From Chitinophaga pinensis (lineage in GTDB: Bacteria; Bacteroidota; Bacteroidia; NS11-12g; UBA955), in contig CAMBXL010000003.1 of NCBI GenBank assembly GCA_945871905.1, positions 62,001-126,000 on the forward strand: a DNA stretch of 64,000 nucleotides, read 5' to 3'. This document shows positions 26,144-35,301 of this stretch, in pieces. The translations under genes were made by a program, and so were the position numbers. Position 1 is the first letter of the stretch. The number at the start of each line of letters is the position of its first letter. A model generated the notes under the pieces. The model saw nothing but the letters and a program-made list of their open reading frames with translations. It searched no databases and was not told where the DNA came from.

Positions 26144-27123
26144 TGATGAATATTCCATTGACCCAACATCCAGTATTGTGCAATTATTATGTCACTTACC
26201 GATGTAATGCCAAATGTTCATTTTGCGATATATGGGAAAAACCTTCGCCATACGTAACAATTGAAGAAGTAACTCAAAACCTAAAAGACCTGAAAAGGCT
26301 AGGTGTTAATGTTATAGATTTTACAGGTGGTGAACCACTCCTTCACAGGCAATTACCCGATTTTTTGAACATCGCTAAATCGTTAGGATTTATTACAACA
26401 GTGACAACGAATGCACTGCTTTATCCTAAAATGGCCACATCATTAAAAGGGCTTATTGACATGCTTCATTTTTCTTTAGATTCTCCCCATGAAGCCGCAC
26501 ACAATGAAAGCCGTGGTGTTAAATTATTTGATAAATTCTTGGAATCAATCGAAGTTGCTAAGCAACTCAACGAAAGGCCCGACATTATCTTCACTGTTTT
26601 CAGTCACAATATTCACGAAATAGAAGAAGTTTACAACCGTTTTTGCCTTCCCAATCAGTTCATGTTAATTCTTAATCCCGTGTTTGAATACAACGAAGTG
26701 GGAGCGCAGTTAAGCAAAGAAGATTTAGACATTTTGAGTGTTTGGGGCAAAAAAAAGTACGTTTACTTGAACCAAGGGTTTATAGAACTCAGAAAAAATG
26801 GCGGCAATCACATTGCACAACCGGTGTGTAAAGCGGGAAGCACTACGGTGGTTATTTCTCCTGAGAATGAATTGGTGCTTCCTTGTTATCATTTGGGACT
26901 TGAGAACCATAAAATTAGCAATAATTTGTATGAATTATGGACCAGTAAAAACATCCAAAAAGCAATAAAAATGGAAGGTCGACATGCGGCATGTGAAGGC
27001 TGTACTATCAATTGTTATATGCAACCTAGCTTTGCCACACATTTAAGTCAATATTGGTTCAAAGCACTCCCCTCTACTCTCAAATATAACTTAATTAAAG
27101 GCACTTGGAAACAACTTTTGTAA
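26143..27123 (+). CDS. Radical SAM protein with SPASM/twitch-like C-terminus
   Basis: About 326 residues. The N-terminal CNAKCSFCD is the CxxxCxxC motif that binds the catalytic 4Fe-4S cluster, followed by 'VIDFTGGEPLLH' (the GGEP SAM-binding motif). The C-terminal part has a set of cysteines (VCKAG, LPCYH, CEGCTINCY) arranged like a SPASM or twitch domain holding a second cluster. The ATG at 26143 overlaps the stop codon of the VWA gene; a TTG three bases earlier is also possible. SPASM enzymes often modify peptides or proteins, and MoaA/HpnH-like relatives modify small molecules. Which applies here is unknown, and no short precursor peptide gene is seen beside it. Confidence 0.88.
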   Translation: MMNIPLTQHPVLCNYYVTYRCNAKCSFCDIWEKPSPYVTIEEVTQNLKDLKRLGVNVIDFTGGEPLLHRQLPDFLNIAKSLGFITTVTTNALLYPKMATSLKGLIDMLHFSLDSPHEAAHNESRGVKLFDKFLESIEVAKQLNERPDIIFTVFSHNIHEIEEVYNRFCLPNQFMLILNPVFEYNEVGAQLSKEDLDILSVWGKKKYVYLNQGFIELRKNGGNHIAQPVCKAGSTTVVISPENELVLPCYHLGLENHKISNNLYELWTSKNIQKAIKMEGRHAACEGCTINCYMQPSFATHLSQYWFKALPSTLKYNLIKGTWKQLL

Positions 27124-27156
27124 GTGAATCTGCTATCCTTTGAGCTTTTGAAATCT

Positions 27157-27190
27157 TTTGTTTTTGCAATGTATTAAAATAATATATTTG
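27157..27190 (+). promoter_or_regulatory. Promoter TTTG-N22-TATATTTG before the glycosyltransferase gene
   Basis: A -33 TTTG (27157-27160) and -7 TATATTTG (27183-27190) with a 22-base spacer lie between the radical SAM and GT2 genes. The predicted start site is only a few bases before the TTG start codon at 27202. A TTTG at 27163 would give a 16-base spacer instead. Confidence 0.6.
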
Positions 27191-27201
27191 CAAATAAAAC
27201 A

Positions 27202-29169
27202 TTGGTAGATATTTCGGTCATAATAGTGAATTACAATGTCCAAGCTTTGCTTGAACAAACCGTTTTATCTGTATACAAAGCGGCGTCCAATTTAAACATC
27301 GAAATTATTGTCGTTGACAATCATTCTGCTGATGAATCTTGCAACATGATTCGCAGGCGTTTCAAGGATGTTATATTAATTGACAATCAAGAAAATGTTG
27401 GGTTTAGCAGAGCAAATAACCAAGGAATAGAAATAGCCAAAGGTCAACATGTATTAATACTAAATCCAGACACTGTTTTAAGTGAAGACAGCTTAAGCAA
27501 AACACATCAATATTTACTTACACACATAGATGTTGGTGCTTTGGGAGTAAGGATGATAGATGGCAGAGGAACCTTTTTGCCAGAATCTAAAAGGGGTTTA
27601 CCAACGCCAATGGTTGCCTTTTACAAAATGAGTGGACTGGCGAAACTTTTTCCAAATTCAAAAAGATTCGGCGCGTATCACCTAAGCTACCTCAACGAAT
27701 TTGAAAACCATGAAGTGGATGTATTGAGTGGTGCTTTTATGATGATTAAGAAAAAGGTTTTGGATGAAGTTGGTTATTTTGATGAAAGTTTTTTTATGTA
27801 TGGCGAAGACATTGACTTGAGCTATCGCATTCAAAAAGCAGGCTACAAAAATGCTTATTTTTCGGAAACCACTATCATTCATTACAAAGGGGAAAGCACC
27901 AAAAAACACAGCGTCAATTATGTGAAAATTTTTTACCAAGCCATGGCCAAATTTGCAAAGAAACACTTTAGTAAACAACAAGGATGGTGGTTTTCGGTTT
28001 GTATTAATTTAGCTATCTTTTTAAGAGCAATTATCGCCCTTATCAATCGTACATTTAGTCAATTGAAATTGGTGGCAGCAGATTACATACTCACCTATTT
28101 GGCTTATGTTGGTATTACTAGATATTGGGAACATTACAATAAGTTTGTGATTGGAGGATTTTATCCCGACCACTATTTGTATTTACATGTCCCTATTTAT
28201 TGCCTTTTTTGGATAGGCGGCATTTATATTAGCGGGGGTTATCAATACAAGTTTGATTTATCTAAATCATCGCGAGGTATTATTTTAGGTTCTGTTACTT
28301 TACTGACTGCCTATGCATTACTTCCCGAAAACATGAGATTTTCTAGGGCATTGATTGTTTTGGGCGCAACATTGGCTTTTCTAATCAGCTTATTCAACCG
28401 CTTGGTTTTTCATTTCTTAAAATACAAACATTTGAATACCAATACCAGTCAACTGTCACAAGTGGTTATTATTGGCGAACCTGAAGAATGTGAAAGAGTC
28501 AAACAAATATTGATATTGTATCCCAACCGTTTTAAACTCATCGGATTTATTCGTCCCAAATCATCAAACACAACGGGCGATTGGATGGGACATTCGGAAC
28601 ATTTGAATGATTTGATAGATTTATATCAAATCAATGAAATTATATTTTGTGCCAAAGACATTCCGGGTACAGAAATAATGGAGATGATGAGTAACAGTAA
28701 CAATAACCATGTAAAGTTTAAAATAATGCCTGAGAAAGGTGAATTTATTATTGGGAGCAATTCCAAAAACACAAGTGGCGAATTTTACAGTGTGGATATT
28801 ACGCCTGCACTTAACAATCAAGAGACACGAAACAAAAAAAGAATGTTCGATTTGATTATTTGCTTCCTATTAATTCCTTCTGCACTTTTTATACTTTGGA
28901 ATTTAAAAACATTCCGACTTATCTATATCAATTGGATGGCTTGTTTAATAGGCAAAAAAACTTGGGTTGGCTACCACCCCAATGTAGATATTAAAAAACT
29001 ACCCTTGCTAAAACCTGGAGTTTTTAAAGTTGGCGAACACTTGACTAATATAAATAAAGACAATCAACATATTAACCATCTAAACCTTATTTATGCCACA
29101 AATTATAATTGGCAATTTGATTTAAATATCCTTGTAAAAGAAATATTTTCTAATAACTTCGCAAAATAA
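27202..29169 (+). CDS. GT2 glycosyltransferase fused to membrane helices and a sugar-transferase-like Rossmann/terminal segment
   Basis: 655 residues, start TTG (no ATG available before the first strand). Residues 1-250 are a GT-A glycosyltransferase family 2 domain: VDISVIIVNYN, 'IIVVDNHSADES', 'LNPDTVLSE' (DxD-type region) and 'FFMYGEDIDLSYR', as in rhamnosyltransferase-like enzymes. Residues about 270-410 contain five to six transmembrane helices. A Rossmann-like unit follows (QVVIIGEPEECERVK), as in the CoA_binding_3 part of WbaP/WcaJ phosphoglycosyl transferases, and then a 'KRMFDLIICFLLIPSALF' helix that looks like the start of their catalytic domain. The catalytic RxG...KFRSM part is not present. 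It is followed at 13 bases by the acyl-CoA synthetase gene. Role in surface glycan assembly is inferred. Confidence 0.82.
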   Translation: MVDISVIIVNYNVQALLEQTVLSVYKAASNLNIEIIVVDNHSADESCNMIRRRFKDVILIDNQENVGFSRANNQGIEIAKGQHVLILNPDTVLSEDSLSKTHQYLLTHIDVGALGVRMIDGRGTFLPESKRGLPTPMVAFYKMSGLAKLFPNSKRFGAYHLSYLNEFENHEVDVLSGAFMMIKKKVLDEVGYFDESFFMYGEDIDLSYRIQKAGYKNAYFSETTIIHYKGESTKKHSVNYVKIFYQAMAKFAKKHFSKQQGWWFSVCINLAIFLRAIIALINRTFSQLKLVAADYILTYLAYVGITRYWEHYNKFVIGGFYPDHYLYLHVPIYCLFWIGGIYISGGYQYKFDLSKSSRGIILGSVTLLTAYALLPENMRFSRALIVLGATLAFLISLFNRLVFHFLKYKHLNTNTSQLSQVVIIGEPEECERVKQILILYPNRFKLIGFIRPKSSNTTGDWMGHSEHLNDLIDLYQINEIIFCAKDIPGTEIMEMMSNSNNNHVKFKIMPEKGEFIIGSNSKNTSGEFYSVDITPALNNQETRNKKRMFDLIICFLLIPSALFILWNLKTFRLIYINWMACLIGKKTWVGYHPNVDIKKLPLLKPGVFKVGEHLTNINKDNQHINHLNLIYATNYNWQFDLNILVKEIFSNNFAK

Positions 29170-29182
29170 TACCCAAAACATT

Positions 29183-31066
29183 ATGACAGTAAAAGATCCA
29201 AATTTTGGTTCACTCCACGAATTCTTTCTAAACTCTGCAAATAACATCCACAAGCCTGACCATGTTTTCCTTATGGAAAAAAACGGTAAAGAATATGAGT
29301 CAATCACTTACCAAACAGCCCTCGAAAATATTGAACTTTGGGCCAGTTATCTTTATCACATTGGCATTCGTAAAAACGACAAAGTTGCTATTTGTTTAGA
29401 CAATTGTCCTGAATTTATATACCTTGACCAAGCTTTACAGAAAATAGGGGCTGTTAATGTTTCTATTTACCCAACCCTAACACCAGAGGAAACCGCATTT
29501 ATCCTTAATGATAGCAACAGTAAAGCGGTATTATTAGGCAATCCATTTTTATTCAAAAAATTCTTAAAAGTTGAACAAAAATGCCCTGACATTCAGCATG
29601 TTTTTTTGGCATTTGACGATAAATTTGCCAATCAAGAAAAATATATAACGGTTCAACATCTTAAAGAAGAAGCCAAAAAATTAGTCTCTACTTATAAAAC
29701 TGAAATTGAGGCCATTTTACCTACCATTCAACACAATGATTTGGCGGCATTAATATATACCAGCGGAACTACAGGAGTTCCTAAAGGGACCATGTTGAGT
29801 CATTACAACTTTATGAGTAACTGTTATGACGCTTATGAATTGTGTCCAAGTATCAACAGTAGCGACCGTTTTTTATCCTTTTTACCATTAAGTCACGTTT
29901 ATGAAAGAATGGCTGGATACTACATACCAACTTATATTGGCGCTCAAATAGCTTTTGCTGAAAGCATAGAAAAAGTTGCTCAAAACTTTATGGAAGCTCA
30001 ACCTTCTATTATGACCTGTGTTCCTCGTTTGTTGGAACGTTTGGAAGGTAGAATCAGAGGAAATGCAGAAGCAAAAGGTGGACTTACACTGAAAATATTT
30101 AATTGGTGTTTGTCTGTAGGTGAACAAGTTCGTTTAAATACCGAGAATAAGAAATCCATTGGACCTTTGTTAAAACTAAAACACAGTATTGCCGAGAAAT
30201 TAGTGTTCAGTAAGATAAAAGCAAAGTTGGGTGGCAGATTGAAACTATTGGTTTCAGGTGGTGGTGCATTGCCACAACATATTGGTGAATTTTTTGGAAA
30301 TGTGGGTATCCGTTGTCAACAAGGTTACGGACTCACTGAAACGTCTCCATTTGTTACATTAAACGAATTTCACAGACAAATTCACGGCACAAGCGGAAGA
30401 GTAGCACCAAGACAACAATTGGCTATCCAAAATATAGAAACCAAAGAAATAATTACTATCCAAACTTATGATAGTTTCAAAGAAGATTTTGAATGTGAAG
30501 AGGGAGAAATATTGTGTAAAGGTCCAAATATTATGTTAGGATACTACAACAATCCTAAAGAAACAGCATTAGTTATGGACGAAGAAGGTTGGTTTCATAC
30601 AGGCGATATTGGTAAGTTTTATAAAGGTTATATTAAAATTACAGACCGATATAAAAACATGCTTAAAACCAGTTTGGGTAAAAATATTTATCCTACACCT
30701 ATCGAAAATACTTATTTACAGAGTGATAAAATAGAGCAAATCTTTATTATAGGTGACCAAAGAGAATACGTAACAGCCATTATTATCCCTAAAGAAGAAA
30801 AATTAAAAGATTTCGTAGGTTTAAACAACATGAACTTCAATGGTGACGATGATATTATTGAAGATGAACAATTAAAAAAATGGATTGAAGAGGACATAAA
30901 AAAGCTATCTTTGCACCTTTCTAACTACGCGCGTATTAGAAGTTTCATTATTAAAAGGAATCCTTTCAGTATTGAAAGTGGAGAACTCACCGTAACACTC
31001 AAACAAAAAAGAAAAGTTATAGAAGAAAGATACAGTCAATGGATTGAAAAAATGTATCAATCATAA
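29183..31066 (+). CDS. Long-chain fatty acid--CoA ligase (AMP-binding family)
   Basis: 627 residues. The AMP-binding P-loop YTSGTTGVPKG is at about 191-201, the 'QGYGLTETSPF' A5 motif is near 378, and 'GWFHTGDIGKFYKGYIKITDR' (A7/A8 hinge) is near 470. Length and the 'LPLSHVYERMAGYY' segment place it in the long-chain acyl-CoA synthetase group (FadD15/ACSL-like). It activates fatty acids to acyl-CoA through an acyl-adenylate at the inner membrane face. It follows the GT2 gene by 13 bases and precedes a MraY/WecA-type gene by 22 bases, so it is probably co-transcribed with envelope genes. Confidence 0.92.
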   Translation: MTVKDPNFGSLHEFFLNSANNIHKPDHVFLMEKNGKEYESITYQTALENIELWASYLYHIGIRKNDKVAICLDNCPEFIYLDQALQKIGAVNVSIYPTLTPEETAFILNDSNSKAVLLGNPFLFKKFLKVEQKCPDIQHVFLAFDDKFANQEKYITVQHLKEEAKKLVSTYKTEIEAILPTIQHNDLAALIYTSGTTGVPKGTMLSHYNFMSNCYDAYELCPSINSSDRFLSFLPLSHVYERMAGYYIPTYIGAQIAFAESIEKVAQNFMEAQPSIMTCVPRLLERLEGRIRGNAEAKGGLTLKIFNWCLSVGEQVRLNTENKKSIGPLLKLKHSIAEKLVFSKIKAKLGGRLKLLVSGGGALPQHIGEFFGNVGIRCQQGYGLTETSPFVTLNEFHRQIHGTSGRVAPRQQLAIQNIETKEIITIQTYDSFKEDFECEEGEILCKGPNIMLGYYNNPKETALVMDEEGWFHTGDIGKFYKGYIKITDRYKNMLKTSLGKNIYPTPIENTYLQSDKIEQIFIIGDQREYVTAIIIPKEEKLKDFVGLNNMNFNGDDDIIEDEQLKKWIEEDIKKLSLHLSNYARIRSFIIKRNPFSIESGELTVTLKQKRKVIEERYSQWIEKMYQS

Positions 31067-31088
31067 TCCGTAACTCTCAATCAATTAT

Positions 31089-32135
31089 ATGTTAAAACTA
31101 TACTATTTTTTAATAGCCCCACTTGGCATGTTAATAATGGCTTTTGCTTATTTAAAAGTAGCTGCTAAACTTAATCTATACGACCATCCAGTTGGCAGAA
31201 GTTCACACATCAATAGAACCATTACAGGATACGGTATTTTTGTTTTATTGGGCTTGTTTTTGTTTAGCGTTGTATTTCCATACACACTAAGCCCCTACTT
31301 TATTATTGGCTTGGTAATGATGGCAACCATCAGTTTTATAGATGACATAGTTTTTGTAAAACACTTTATCAGGCTTATTTTTCAACTTTTTGCACTCATT
31401 TTATTAGCCATTGACCTTCCTTTTGATTACCTTACATCCGATAAACTACCTTTGATTATTGCCGCTGTTATTTTTGGTATAGGTGTATTAAATGCTTTCA
31501 ACTTTATGGATGGCATTAATGGTATGTTAGGTTTAAATTCCTTGGTTATTTTGGTCAGTTTTTGGTGGTTGAACAATCATACTTATGACGCTACCGGGCA
31601 TGAAATCACCTTTATTGCCAACGAATTTATATACACATTAATCATTGGTGTTTCTATCTTTTTATTTTTTAATTTAAGGAACAAAGCCGTTGCATTTGCT
31701 GGAGATGTAGGCAGTATTTCTATTGCATTTGTTATTTTTTACCTGATGGTCAATTTAATATTTGCGACAGGTAATTATGCCTACCTTCTATTGTTTGTTG
31801 TTATAGGAATAGATGCGGCGCTTACCATTATTTTCAAACTGCTTTTAAGAGAAAACATATTTGTGCCTCACAGAGATTTCTTATTCAAAAAACTAGTCCA
31901 TGTAGGCAAATACAAGCATGTTAATATTTCTATTATTTATGCGATGGTTCAAGCATTTATCTCGATTATTGTTATTTCGTTACCCCTTCAAAACAAACTT
32001 TCTGCCCAACTGAGCATCTTGTTTATAGTGGTAGTAGGCTTGTGTAGCACTTACATCATCATCAGAAATAAATACACCAAAAAAAGAGTGATTAAATCTT
32101 TACAAAGAGACGCTAATATTGTAGAAGAAGATTAA
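31089..32135 (+). CDS. MraY/WecA-type polyprenyl-phosphate sugar-1-phosphate transferase
   Basis: 348 residues with about ten transmembrane helices. Diagnostic loops are 'GRSSHINRTITGYGIF' (cytoplasmic loop 1), 'SFIDDIVF' (the Asp-Asp pair), 'LNAFNFMDGINGM' (the NxxNxxDGIDGL-like motif), 'AFAGDVGSISIAF' and 'VPHRDFLFKKLVH', where HRxHxxH-type residues are partly kept. WecA/TagO-like enzymes transfer GlcNAc-1-phosphate to undecaprenyl phosphate to start surface polysaccharides; the loop is closer to the WecA group than to MraY. Its stop codon overlaps the convergent fabD stop by 4 bases, leaving no terminator between them. Confidence 0.88.
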   Translation: MLKLYYFLIAPLGMLIMAFAYLKVAAKLNLYDHPVGRSSHINRTITGYGIFVLLGLFLFSVVFPYTLSPYFIIGLVMMATISFIDDIVFVKHFIRLIFQLFALILLAIDLPFDYLTSDKLPLIIAAVIFGIGVLNAFNFMDGINGMLGLNSLVILVSFWWLNNHTYDATGHEITFIANEFIYTLIIGVSIFLFFNLRNKAVAFAGDVGSISIAFVIFYLMVNLIFATGNYAYLLLFVVIGIDAALTIIFKLLLRENIFVPHRDFLFKKLVHVGKYKHVNISIIYAMVQAFISIIVISLPLQNKLSAQLSILFIVVVGLCSTYIIIRNKYTKKRVIKSLQRDANIVEED

Positions 32136-33007
32136 GCAATTTCAGAGCTTGGCGCTATTTTCTTAACCAAGCCTTGTAACACTTTTCCAGGACCACATTC
32201 TTCAAAACGCACCGCCCCATCTGTTACCATAGCTTGAACACATTGCGTCCATTTTACGGGAGCAGTCAGTTGTTTTAATAGGTTAGCTTTTATTTGTTCT
32301 GGATCTACTTCAGCTTGAGCTGTCACATTTTGATAAATAGGACAAGAGCCTTGACTGAATTTTGTATTTTGTATGGCAATAGCTAATTTTTCTTCAGCAG
32401 GTTTCATTAAAGGCGAATGAAATGCGCCTCCAACTTGTAACACTAAAGCACGTTTTGCTCCAGCTGCCTTAAGTTTTTCGCAAGCTTCATTCACTGCTTC
32501 AATTTCCCCTGAAATAACCAATTGTCCTGGACAGTTATAATTAGCAGGCACTACAATACCGCTTGTAATAGAAGCACAAATTTCTTCAACTTTACTATCC
32601 TCCAATCCCAACACAGCCGCCATTGTGCTAGGTTTCAATTGACAAGCCTCTTGCATAGCCATAGCACGTTGATACACCAATTTTAAACCATCCTCAAAAG
32701 TAAGGGTTCCATTGGCAACCAAAGCCGAAAATTCACCTAAACTGTGACCTGCAACCATGTCGGGAGCAAAATTATTTCCCAAACATTTGGCTGCGATAAC
32801 TGAATGTAAAAAAATGGCTGGTTGTGTAATATTGGTTTGTTTTAAACCCTCATCTGTTCCGTTAAACATTTCATCTGTAATACGGAAACCTAATATCTCG
32901 TTTGCTTTTTCAAACAAAGCTTTAGCTTCTGGATGTTGATCGTATAAATCTTTTCCCATCCCTACAAATTGTGCTCCTTGACCCGGAAATAAAAATGCTT
33001 TTTTCAT
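32132..33007 (-). CDS. fabD: Malonyl-CoA:ACP transacylase
   Basis: 291 residues. KKAFLFPGQGAQFVGMGKDL is the family N-terminus; the nucleophile elbow GHSLGE places the catalytic Ser at about 89 and the second catalytic residue is the His in 'GGAFHSPLM' near 198. FabD loads malonyl groups onto acyl carrier protein for type II fatty acid synthesis in the cytoplasm. The 3' end overlaps the convergent transferase gene by 4 bases. No other fab genes are adjacent, and the 89 bases upstream hold no clear -7 box. Confidence 0.96.
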   Translation of the reverse strand: MKKAFLFPGQGAQFVGMGKDLYDQHPEAKALFEKANEILGFRITDEMFNGTDEGLKQTNITQPAIFLHSVIAAKCLGNNFAPDMVAGHSLGEFSALVANGTLTFEDGLKLVYQRAMAMQEACQLKPSTMAAVLGLEDSKVEEICASITSGIVVPANYNCPGQLVISGEIEAVNEACEKLKAAGAKRALVLQVGGAFHSPLMKPAEEKLAIAIQNTKFSQGSCPIYQNVTAQAEVDPEQIKANLLKQLTAPVKWTQCVQAMVTDGAVRFEECGPGKVLQGLVKKIAPSSEIA

Positions 33008-33096
33008 ATCTTTTTAATTCTTATTGTTTTATATATTTTATATCTCTAACTGTTAAATTCTTAATGCTTCAATTTTACGCTTATTTTTTAAATTTT

Positions 33097-33456
33097 CTAT
33101 TGTTTTTCTAATTCTGCTAATACTAATGTTTCTTTTTGAGTCAACTTGGCTTTTACCAATTCATAGCTGTGGTCTATTAGTTCTTTTAATAATGTGGATG
33201 ATAAACCCTCGATGTAAACCGTATTCCAATGGGTTTTGTTCATGTGGTATCCTGGTTTTATTTGTGGATATTCTTCTCTTAATTCAATGGCTTTTTCGGG
33301 ATTGCATTTTAAATTGATGCTTTGAAAATCGTTTAAACTACACAATGTAAATACTTTGCCCATCACTTTGAAGACTAATATATCAGGACCAAAAGGACAT
33401 TCCTCTGTTACTCCAGGTTTGGAAAGGCAATAGTTTCTAAATTGCTCAATGTCCAT
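33097..33456 (-). CDS. MmcQ/YjbR family protein
   Basis: 119 residues, the full length of the YjbR fold. MDIEQFRNYCLSKPGVTEEC, then 'FKVMGKVFTLCSL' and 'GYHMNKTHWNTV' are the recognisable segments of this family, which is DNA-binding-like (double wing) but without a firmly established function. It starts 8 bases after the ftcD stop codon on the same strand and is probably co-transcribed with it. Confidence 0.85.
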   Translation of the reverse strand: MDIEQFRNYCLSKPGVTEECPFGPDILVFKVMGKVFTLCSLNDFQSINLKCNPEKAIELREEYPQIKPGYHMNKTHWNTVYIEGLSSTLLKELIDHSYELVKAKLTQKETLVLAELEKQ

Positions 33457-33464
33457 TGTTGATT

Positions 33465-35156
33465 CTAAAAAGCTATGGCCTCTTCAACACGTTGAAGTAT
33501 GGCATCTATTTGAGTATGATTTTCCTTTAACAATTGTTTTGCTTCTTCGGCAAAAGCAGCAGCTTGTTGTTTGTTAGACAAACCCTTGGCATTAATCATG
33601 ACATTAAAATAAGCCCCTCTTACTGCGGTTTTAATGCACAATAAGCCTACACCTGCGTCGGTTATACTGTTCTGATTGCCTTGTTCCACCATTTGACGAA
33701 GAATGTCAACACATTGAAAAGCTACTTTCATGGTTTTTAATGGTACTTCAGTTGCGTAAACTGATGCATTTTCAATTGCAGCTTTTCGACTATTTTTTTC
33801 CTCTTCAGTTGATTTTGGTAATTGCATCGCAGACATTATTGCATTAAATGCCTGAGTATCTTCATCAATAAAAGTCAACAATTGCTGTTTCAATGCTTGC
33901 GCTTTTTCTGCCCAAACAGAGAATTCAGCGGTACGATGCTCCCAACCTCTTTTATCTGCACTTAAATTGGCTACCATAGCCCCTAAACTGATGCCTATCG
34001 TTCCACACAATGCACTTACTGACCCACCTCCCGGAGCAGGACTTTCGCTTGCCGTTTCGTTGGCAAATTGTTTGATTGTTAAATCGATAAGGGCGGTCTT
34101 GTTTTGTTGCTGTAAAACGTATTCAATAATTCGTTCTTGCGGATTGAAAGGACTTAATTGGTTGAGCCCCAAAGATTCAACTGCTATATGAATCAATTCT
34201 TCTTCGCTTACCCCAACACTTCTGCCTTGTTTTTCTAAGTAATATTTACCAGCCTCTAACAGGGGTTGTAATGGAACTAATCCTACCAATTCACTTCCTG
34301 TAACTCTTACACCACGCTCATTGGCTTTAGCGCAAACCTCATCAAAAGCTTTGTGGACCGATGTAATTTTGTAATTGGTTAAGTTCATGCTTATTTGCGC
34401 TAAACCATACTCTTCGATATACCAACCAATAGCTTTTACTGATTTTAATGTCCCCGGAATTCTTACATCTTCTCCATTTTCATCTTTCACCACTTTACCT
34501 GAATAAGGATTTCCTTCTCTTTTCACCCTTCCTGCTTCTCTTACATCAAACGCAATTCTGTTGGCAATACGGGTAGATTTGGTATTTAAATTCACATTGT
34601 AAGCTATCAAAAAATCGCGAGCACCAATAACGGTTGCGCCATGTTTGGCAGGCAACTCACTAGGCCCAAAATCAGGTTTCCATTCAGGAAGTTTTATTTT
34701 TTCGGCAAATCCCTCATATTCTCCTCCACGAATCACTGACAAGTTAGAACGGTTTTTATTCGGTTGAGCCTCTTCATATAAATAAACAGGTATTTTTAGT
34801 TCATTTCCAACTTTTTCGGCTAAAACAATGGCCCATTTGGCACACTCTTCCATGCTTATTCCCGAAACAGGTACAAACGGACAAACATCAGTTGCACCCA
34901 TGCGAGGATGTTCACCTTTGTGTGTTCTCATGTCAATTAATTCGGCAGCTTTTTGAATACCAAGGAAAGCAGCTTCAACTACCTGTAGTGGAGAACCGGC
35001 AAAAGTAACAACTGTTCTGTTAGTCGCTTTACCCATATCAACGTGCAATAATTTTACACCTTCTACGCTCTCTATTGCTTGGGTAATTTGATTGATTATT
35101 TCAGGATTTTGCCCTTCACTAAAGTTAGGCACACATTCTATGATTTGTTTCGACAT
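33465..35156 (-). CDS. ftcD: Bifunctional glutamate formimidoyltransferase / formimidoyl-THF cyclodeaminase
   Basis: 563 residues combining an N-terminal formiminotransferase (about 1-300: 'ECVPNFSEGQNPEIINQITQ', 'KGEHPRMGATDVCPFVP') and a C-terminal cyclodeaminase (about 350-560: 'SPAPGGGSVSALCGTIGISL', with the glycine-rich loop of the FTCD_C family). The first domain moves the formimino group of formiminoglutamate to tetrahydrofolate, and the second releases ammonia to give 5,10-methenyl-THF, the last step of one histidine degradation route. No hut genes lie beside it. The fused form occurs in animals and in many Bacteroidota. A -7 box lies only 8 bases upstream of the ATG. Confidence 0.95.
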   Translation of the reverse strand: MSKQIIECVPNFSEGQNPEIINQITQAIESVEGVKLLHVDMGKATNRTVVTFAGSPLQVVEAAFLGIQKAAELIDMRTHKGEHPRMGATDVCPFVPVSGISMEECAKWAIVLAEKVGNELKIPVYLYEEAQPNKNRSNLSVIRGGEYEGFAEKIKLPEWKPDFGPSELPAKHGATVIGARDFLIAYNVNLNTKSTRIANRIAFDVREAGRVKREGNPYSGKVVKDENGEDVRIPGTLKSVKAIGWYIEEYGLAQISMNLTNYKITSVHKAFDEVCAKANERGVRVTGSELVGLVPLQPLLEAGKYYLEKQGRSVGVSEEELIHIAVESLGLNQLSPFNPQERIIEYVLQQQNKTALIDLTIKQFANETASESPAPGGGSVSALCGTIGISLGAMVANLSADKRGWEHRTAEFSVWAEKAQALKQQLLTFIDEDTQAFNAIMSAMQLPKSTEEEKNSRKAAIENASVYATEVPLKTMKVAFQCVDILRQMVEQGNQNSITDAGVGLLCIKTAVRGAYFNVMINAKGLSNKQQAAAFAEEAKQLLKENHTQIDAILQRVEEAIAF

Positions 35157-35163
35157 GATGGCA

Positions 35164-35171
35164 CAAAAATA
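35164..35171 (-). promoter_or_regulatory. -7 promoter box (TATTTTTG) abutting the ftcD start
   Basis: On the minus strand TATTTTTG ends 7 bases before the ATG at 35156, so the transcript would begin within about 4 bases of the start codon. Confidence 0.5.
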
Positions 35172-35289
35172 ATATCAAACTATTAAATAGAAGCGGCTTG
35201 CAAAAAAATAATAGCATTTCTTTTAAAGTTGATTATTAAGTTTTTATCGATTTTTTTCATCAATTTTAATAATTAAACCAAGGCTTTAG

Positions 35290-35297
35290 TATGTTTG
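35290..35297 (+). promoter_or_regulatory. -7 promoter box (TATGTTTG) abutting the PspC gene start
   Basis: TATGTTTG ends 4 bases before the ATG at 35302; the predicted start site falls on or next to the ATG, implying a leaderless mRNA. Confidence 0.55.
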
Positions 35298-35301
35298 TGT
35301 T

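Noticed and set aside
27682-27981. Minus-strand frame of 99 codons inside the glycosyltransferase gene
   Set aside because: Shadow of the GT2 domain on the opposite strand; no independent support.
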